Positions 6,177 through 7,584 of a stretch of DNA of 7,584 nt are shown in pieces. The notes under the pieces were generated by a model that had not been told where the DNA came from, ran no database searches, and worked only from the letters and a program-made list of their open reading frames with translations. Numbering within the stretch: position 1 is the stretch's first letter; the number at the start of each line of letters is the position of its first letter. Where the stretch lies: NCBI GenBank assembly GCA_019421105.1, contig JAHZFY010000038.1:3616-11199 (forward strand), in the 5' to 3' direction. The DNA is from a bacterium (lineage in GTDB: Bacteria > Bacillota_I > Bacilli_A > RFN20 > CAG-826). The translations under genes and the position numbers were made by a program.

Positions 6177-6331
6177 AAATAGATCCAAACATCATTAACA
6201 AAACATTTTGTGATTTAGGGTTTAAATATCATGATAAGTATCATGGTTTTGATCCTAGCTATTCAAAAGATGGTGTCGAATTTAGAATATATTCTAATTA
6301 TATTAGTATAGCGAAAGTAAAGCTTGGATAA
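6173..6331 (+). CDS. Unrecognised 52-residue frame, small hypothetical protein or gene remnant
   Basis: ATG 6173 opens MKIDPNIINKTFCDLGFKYH and runs on through GFDPSYSKDGVEFRIYSNY to TAA 6329-6331. The same frame is open upstream to a TAG at 6116-6118 and reads protein-like there as well (YSQDPTAKIYETN), so the true N-terminus may have been lost. It has no Shine-Dalgarno sequence, no signal peptide and no membrane segment. Composition is mixed polar/aromatic and looks like real coding sequence rather than random AT-rich DNA. It overlaps the end of the ATPase relic by four bases in a different frame, so it may be the tail of another decayed gene joined to it by deletion. I do not recognise a family. 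Confidence 0.35.
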   Translation: MKIDPNIINKTFCDLGFKYHDKYHGFDPSYSKDGVEFRIYSNYISIAKVKLG

Positions 6332-6361
6332 ATTATAAAAGATCAAAATATTCTTTTTAGT

Positions 6362-6392
6362 TTAAAGAACTATTTTATAGTTCTTTAATTTT
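6362..6392 (+). terminator. AT-rich perfect hairpin, possible weak terminator
   Basis: TTAAAGAACTAT (6362-6373) pairs perfectly with ATAGTTCTTTAA (6377-6388) around a TTT loop, followed by only TTTT. The 12-bp stem is unlikely by chance, but the T tract is short and set back. It sits between the decayed region and the Fic promoter, so it may end read-through from the left. No usable T tract is seen on the opposite strand. Confidence 0.45.
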
Positions 6393-6412
6393 ATATGGAT
6401 TACCTTTAATTA

Positions 6413-6441
6413 TTGATTTTTCTCTCATTTTATGCCATATT
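6413..6441 (+). promoter_or_regulatory. Candidate promoter of the Fic gene
   Basis: TTGATT (6413-6418), a 17-nt spacer and CATATT (6436-6441) form a plausible, imperfect sigma-70-type promoter. The repeated element TTTCTCTCATTTT (6419-6431) fills the spacer, where a bound protein would block polymerase. Confidence 0.45.
6419..6431 (+). repeat. 13-nt element, copy 1 (ahead of Fic gene)
   Basis: TTTCTCTCATTTT is identical to 7512-7524, just beyond the Fic stop codon. Both copies are followed within 7-8 nt by a TATTTTA-containing stretch. Part of this copy, TTCTCTCAT (6420-6428), is the exact reverse complement of the first nine coding bases of the Fic gene. Confidence 0.6.
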
Positions 6442-6448
6442 TTACGAG

Positions 6449-6457
6449 AAAGGAGTG
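6449..6457 (+). promoter_or_regulatory. Strong Shine-Dalgarno sequence of the Fic gene
   Basis: AAAGGAGTG ends 4 nt before the ATG at 6462 and fixes the start. It contrasts with the CDF and acyltransferase genes, which have no such sequence. It lies in the loop of a possible 9-bp hairpin formed by 6420-6428 and 6462-6470. Confidence 0.9.
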
Positions 6458-6461
6458 AAAT

Positions 6462-7511
6462 ATGAGAGAATTTGATTATGCAAAATTAAAAGATGCAAAA
6501 TGGAGTAGTGAAATTCTTATTAAGGTCGCAAATATTCATGAAGCTAAGGGGAGACAAGAGTTATATTTATCTCAAAGACCTGAAGAATTAAATAGATTAG
6601 TAGAAATTGCTAAAATACAAAGTACTGAGGCAAGTAATGCGATTGAAGGAATTAAAACAACTAATTCTAGATTAAAACAACTTATAAATGAAAAAACTAC
6701 ACCTAAAAATAGAAACGAAAAAGAAATAGCAGGATATAGAGATGCTTTATCAATCATCCACGATAATTATGAATACATCTCACTAACTCCTAATTACATT
6801 TTGCAATTACATTCGATTTTATATTCTCATAACGATGAGGTAAATTATGGTGGTAAATATAAGAATGTTCAAAATTATATAAGCGCTAGCGATAAAAATG
6901 GAAACAGTTTTATCCTATTTGAGCCTCTTTCTCCAATCGAAACTCCTATAGCAATGCAAAAGATATGTGATGAATATAATAAGGCAATAGAAAAAAGAAA
7001 TATCGAACCTCTTATTTTGATTCCTATTTTTATTCATGATTTTTTATGCATACACCCTTTTAATGATGGTAATGGTAGAATGTCTAGATTGCTTACCACT
7101 TTGCTTTTGTATAAATCTGGATATTACGTTGGAAGATATATATCTTTAGACGCCAAAATATCTAAAATTAAGGATTTATATTATGACGCATTGTCTGAGT
7201 CTCAAAAAGGATGGCATGAGGGAAATGATGATTCTACGCCCTTTGTAAAATATTTATTAAGTATTATTGAAATGGCCTATAAAGATCTTGAAGATAGAGT
7301 AAGGTTAATATCTAAAAAGATGTCAGCATACGAAATGGTTGATAATGCTATTAAACAAAAACTTGGTAAAATTACAAAATCAGATGTTGCAGAATTATGT
7401 CCAAGTTTATCTATTAGCGCTATTGAAAAGGCAATATCAAAAATGGTTGAAGAAGGCAAGTTAGAAAAACAAGGTTCTGGCAAAACAACATATTACGTGA
7501 TTAAATTATAA
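6462..7511 (+). CDS. Fic-family protein adenylyltransferase with cis inhibitory motif and C-terminal winged helix
   Basis: The 349-residue cytoplasmic enzyme is expected to transfer AMP from ATP to hydroxyl side chains of target proteins. The Fic core motif HPFNDGNGRMSR (198-209) is complete, with catalytic H198, the anion-binding GNG and both Arg. The substrate flap is near 130-141 (GGKYKNVQNYI). The N-terminal helix carries S58-NAI-E62-G63, a full (S/T)xxxE(G/N) inhibitory motif, so this is a class II Fic in which Glu62 holds back ATP binding and no separate antitoxin is needed. Residues 70-180 match the usual Fic/DOC N-terminal region. Residues 300-347 (KITKSDVAELC, AIEKAISKMVEEGKLEKQG) look like a winged helix, as in many Fic proteins, suggesting DNA binding and possibly autoregulation. 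Length and motifs are normal, with no sign of decay. It is a single gene with its own promoter and a strong ribosome binding site. Target proteins are unknown. Confidence 0.95.
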   Translation: MREFDYAKLKDAKWSSEILIKVANIHEAKGRQELYLSQRPEELNRLVEIAKIQSTEASNAIEGIKTTNSRLKQLINEKTTPKNRNEKEIAGYRDALSIIHDNYEYISLTPNYILQLHSILYSHNDEVNYGGKYKNVQNYISASDKNGNSFILFEPLSPIETPIAMQKICDEYNKAIEKRNIEPLILIPIFIHDFLCIHPFNDGNGRMSRLLTTLLLYKSGYYVGRYISLDAKISKIKDLYYDALSESQKGWHEGNDDSTPFVKYLLSIIEMAYKDLEDRVRLISKKMSAYEMVDNAIKQKLGKITKSDVAELCPSLSISAIEKAISKMVEEGKLEKQGSGKTTYYVIKL

Positions 7512-7524
7512 TTTCTCTCATTTT
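7512..7524 (+). repeat. 13-nt element, copy 2 (directly after Fic stop)
   Basis: This is the second exact copy of TTTCTCTCATTTT, starting on the base after the Fic TAA. It is followed by GCACAGTATTTTAT, comparable to GCCATATTTTAC after copy 1. It precedes a purine run typical of a ribosome binding site at the window edge, so it may control the next gene as copy 1 may control Fic. Confidence 0.5.
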
Positions 7525-7575
7525 GCACAGTATTTTATAAAAAAGAACGAAAAACTAAGAAATCTTAAAAAGTTA

Positions 7576-7581
7576 AAAGGA
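7576..7581 (+). promoter_or_regulatory. Possible ribosome binding site of a gene starting just beyond the window
   Basis: AAAGGA lies a few bases before the right edge, in non-coding A-rich sequence after the Fic gene. A start codon would be expected within the next several bases, outside the window. Confidence 0.4.
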
Positions 7582-7584
7582 AAT

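Noticed and set aside
5854..6461. CRISPR array, insertion sequence or terminal inverted repeats in the gene-poor stretch
   Set aside because: I found no regularly spaced repeats, no transposase-like frame, and no copy of the tRNA 3' end that would mark an attachment site.
6462..7511. A separate antitoxin partner for the Fic protein
   Set aside because: The protein carries its own SxxxEG inhibitory motif in its N-terminal helix, and no small gene with such a motif lies next to it within the window.

Overview
The window is strongly AT-rich, with very few GC-ending codons. Its gene types (a CDF transporter with two C-terminal domains, an AAA_14/DUF4143 remnant, a Fic protein with a C-terminal winged helix, a huge repeat protein without a C-terminal anchor) suggest a low-GC Bacilli or Mollicutes-like lineage, such as an uncultured gut or Acholeplasma/RF39-type bacterium. 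Lineage is inferred from style, not from a marker gene. Tryptophan is encoded by TGG where I checked, no in-frame TGA is needed, and all five intact frames end in TAA. This argues against the Mycoplasma code, in which TGA reads as Trp.

Layout, left to right. (1) The 3' part of a very large beta-rich repeat protein, open through the left edge and closed by a clear intrinsic terminator. (2) A two-gene operon: a multi-pass membrane acyltransferase of the HGSNAT/DUF1624 type, followed 5 nt later by a 470-residue protein with the fold signature of an acyl-CoA ligase (ANL superfamily) whose ATP-binding and catalytic motifs are eroded. (3) A convergent CDF metal-efflux gene whose 3' end overlaps the ligase-like gene by 19 bp. 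(4) A divergent tRNA-Leu(CAG), with the two promoters meeting at a palindromic TTGTTAACAA, followed by a strong terminator. (5) About 600 bp without an intact gene, holding a frameshifted remnant of an AAA_14/DUF4143 ATPase with a destroyed Walker A, an unrecognised 52-codon frame and an AT-rich hairpin. (6) A Fic-family AMP-transferase gene with a cis inhibitory motif and a C-terminal DNA-binding domain. It has an unusual leader in which the upstream sequence is exactly complementary to the start-codon region. A 13-nt element from that leader recurs just after the gene, ahead of what looks like the next ribosome binding site.

The best candidate for something undescribed is the operon in (2). 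The membrane acyltransferase should modify a glycan or other envelope substrate with an acyl group. Its partner keeps the outline of an adenylating enzyme but appears unable to bind ATP in the usual way, so it may be a carrier, scaffold or regulator. The right side of the window looks like accessory DNA with decay and possible insertion next to a tRNA gene. The remaining genes show no functional link to one another.
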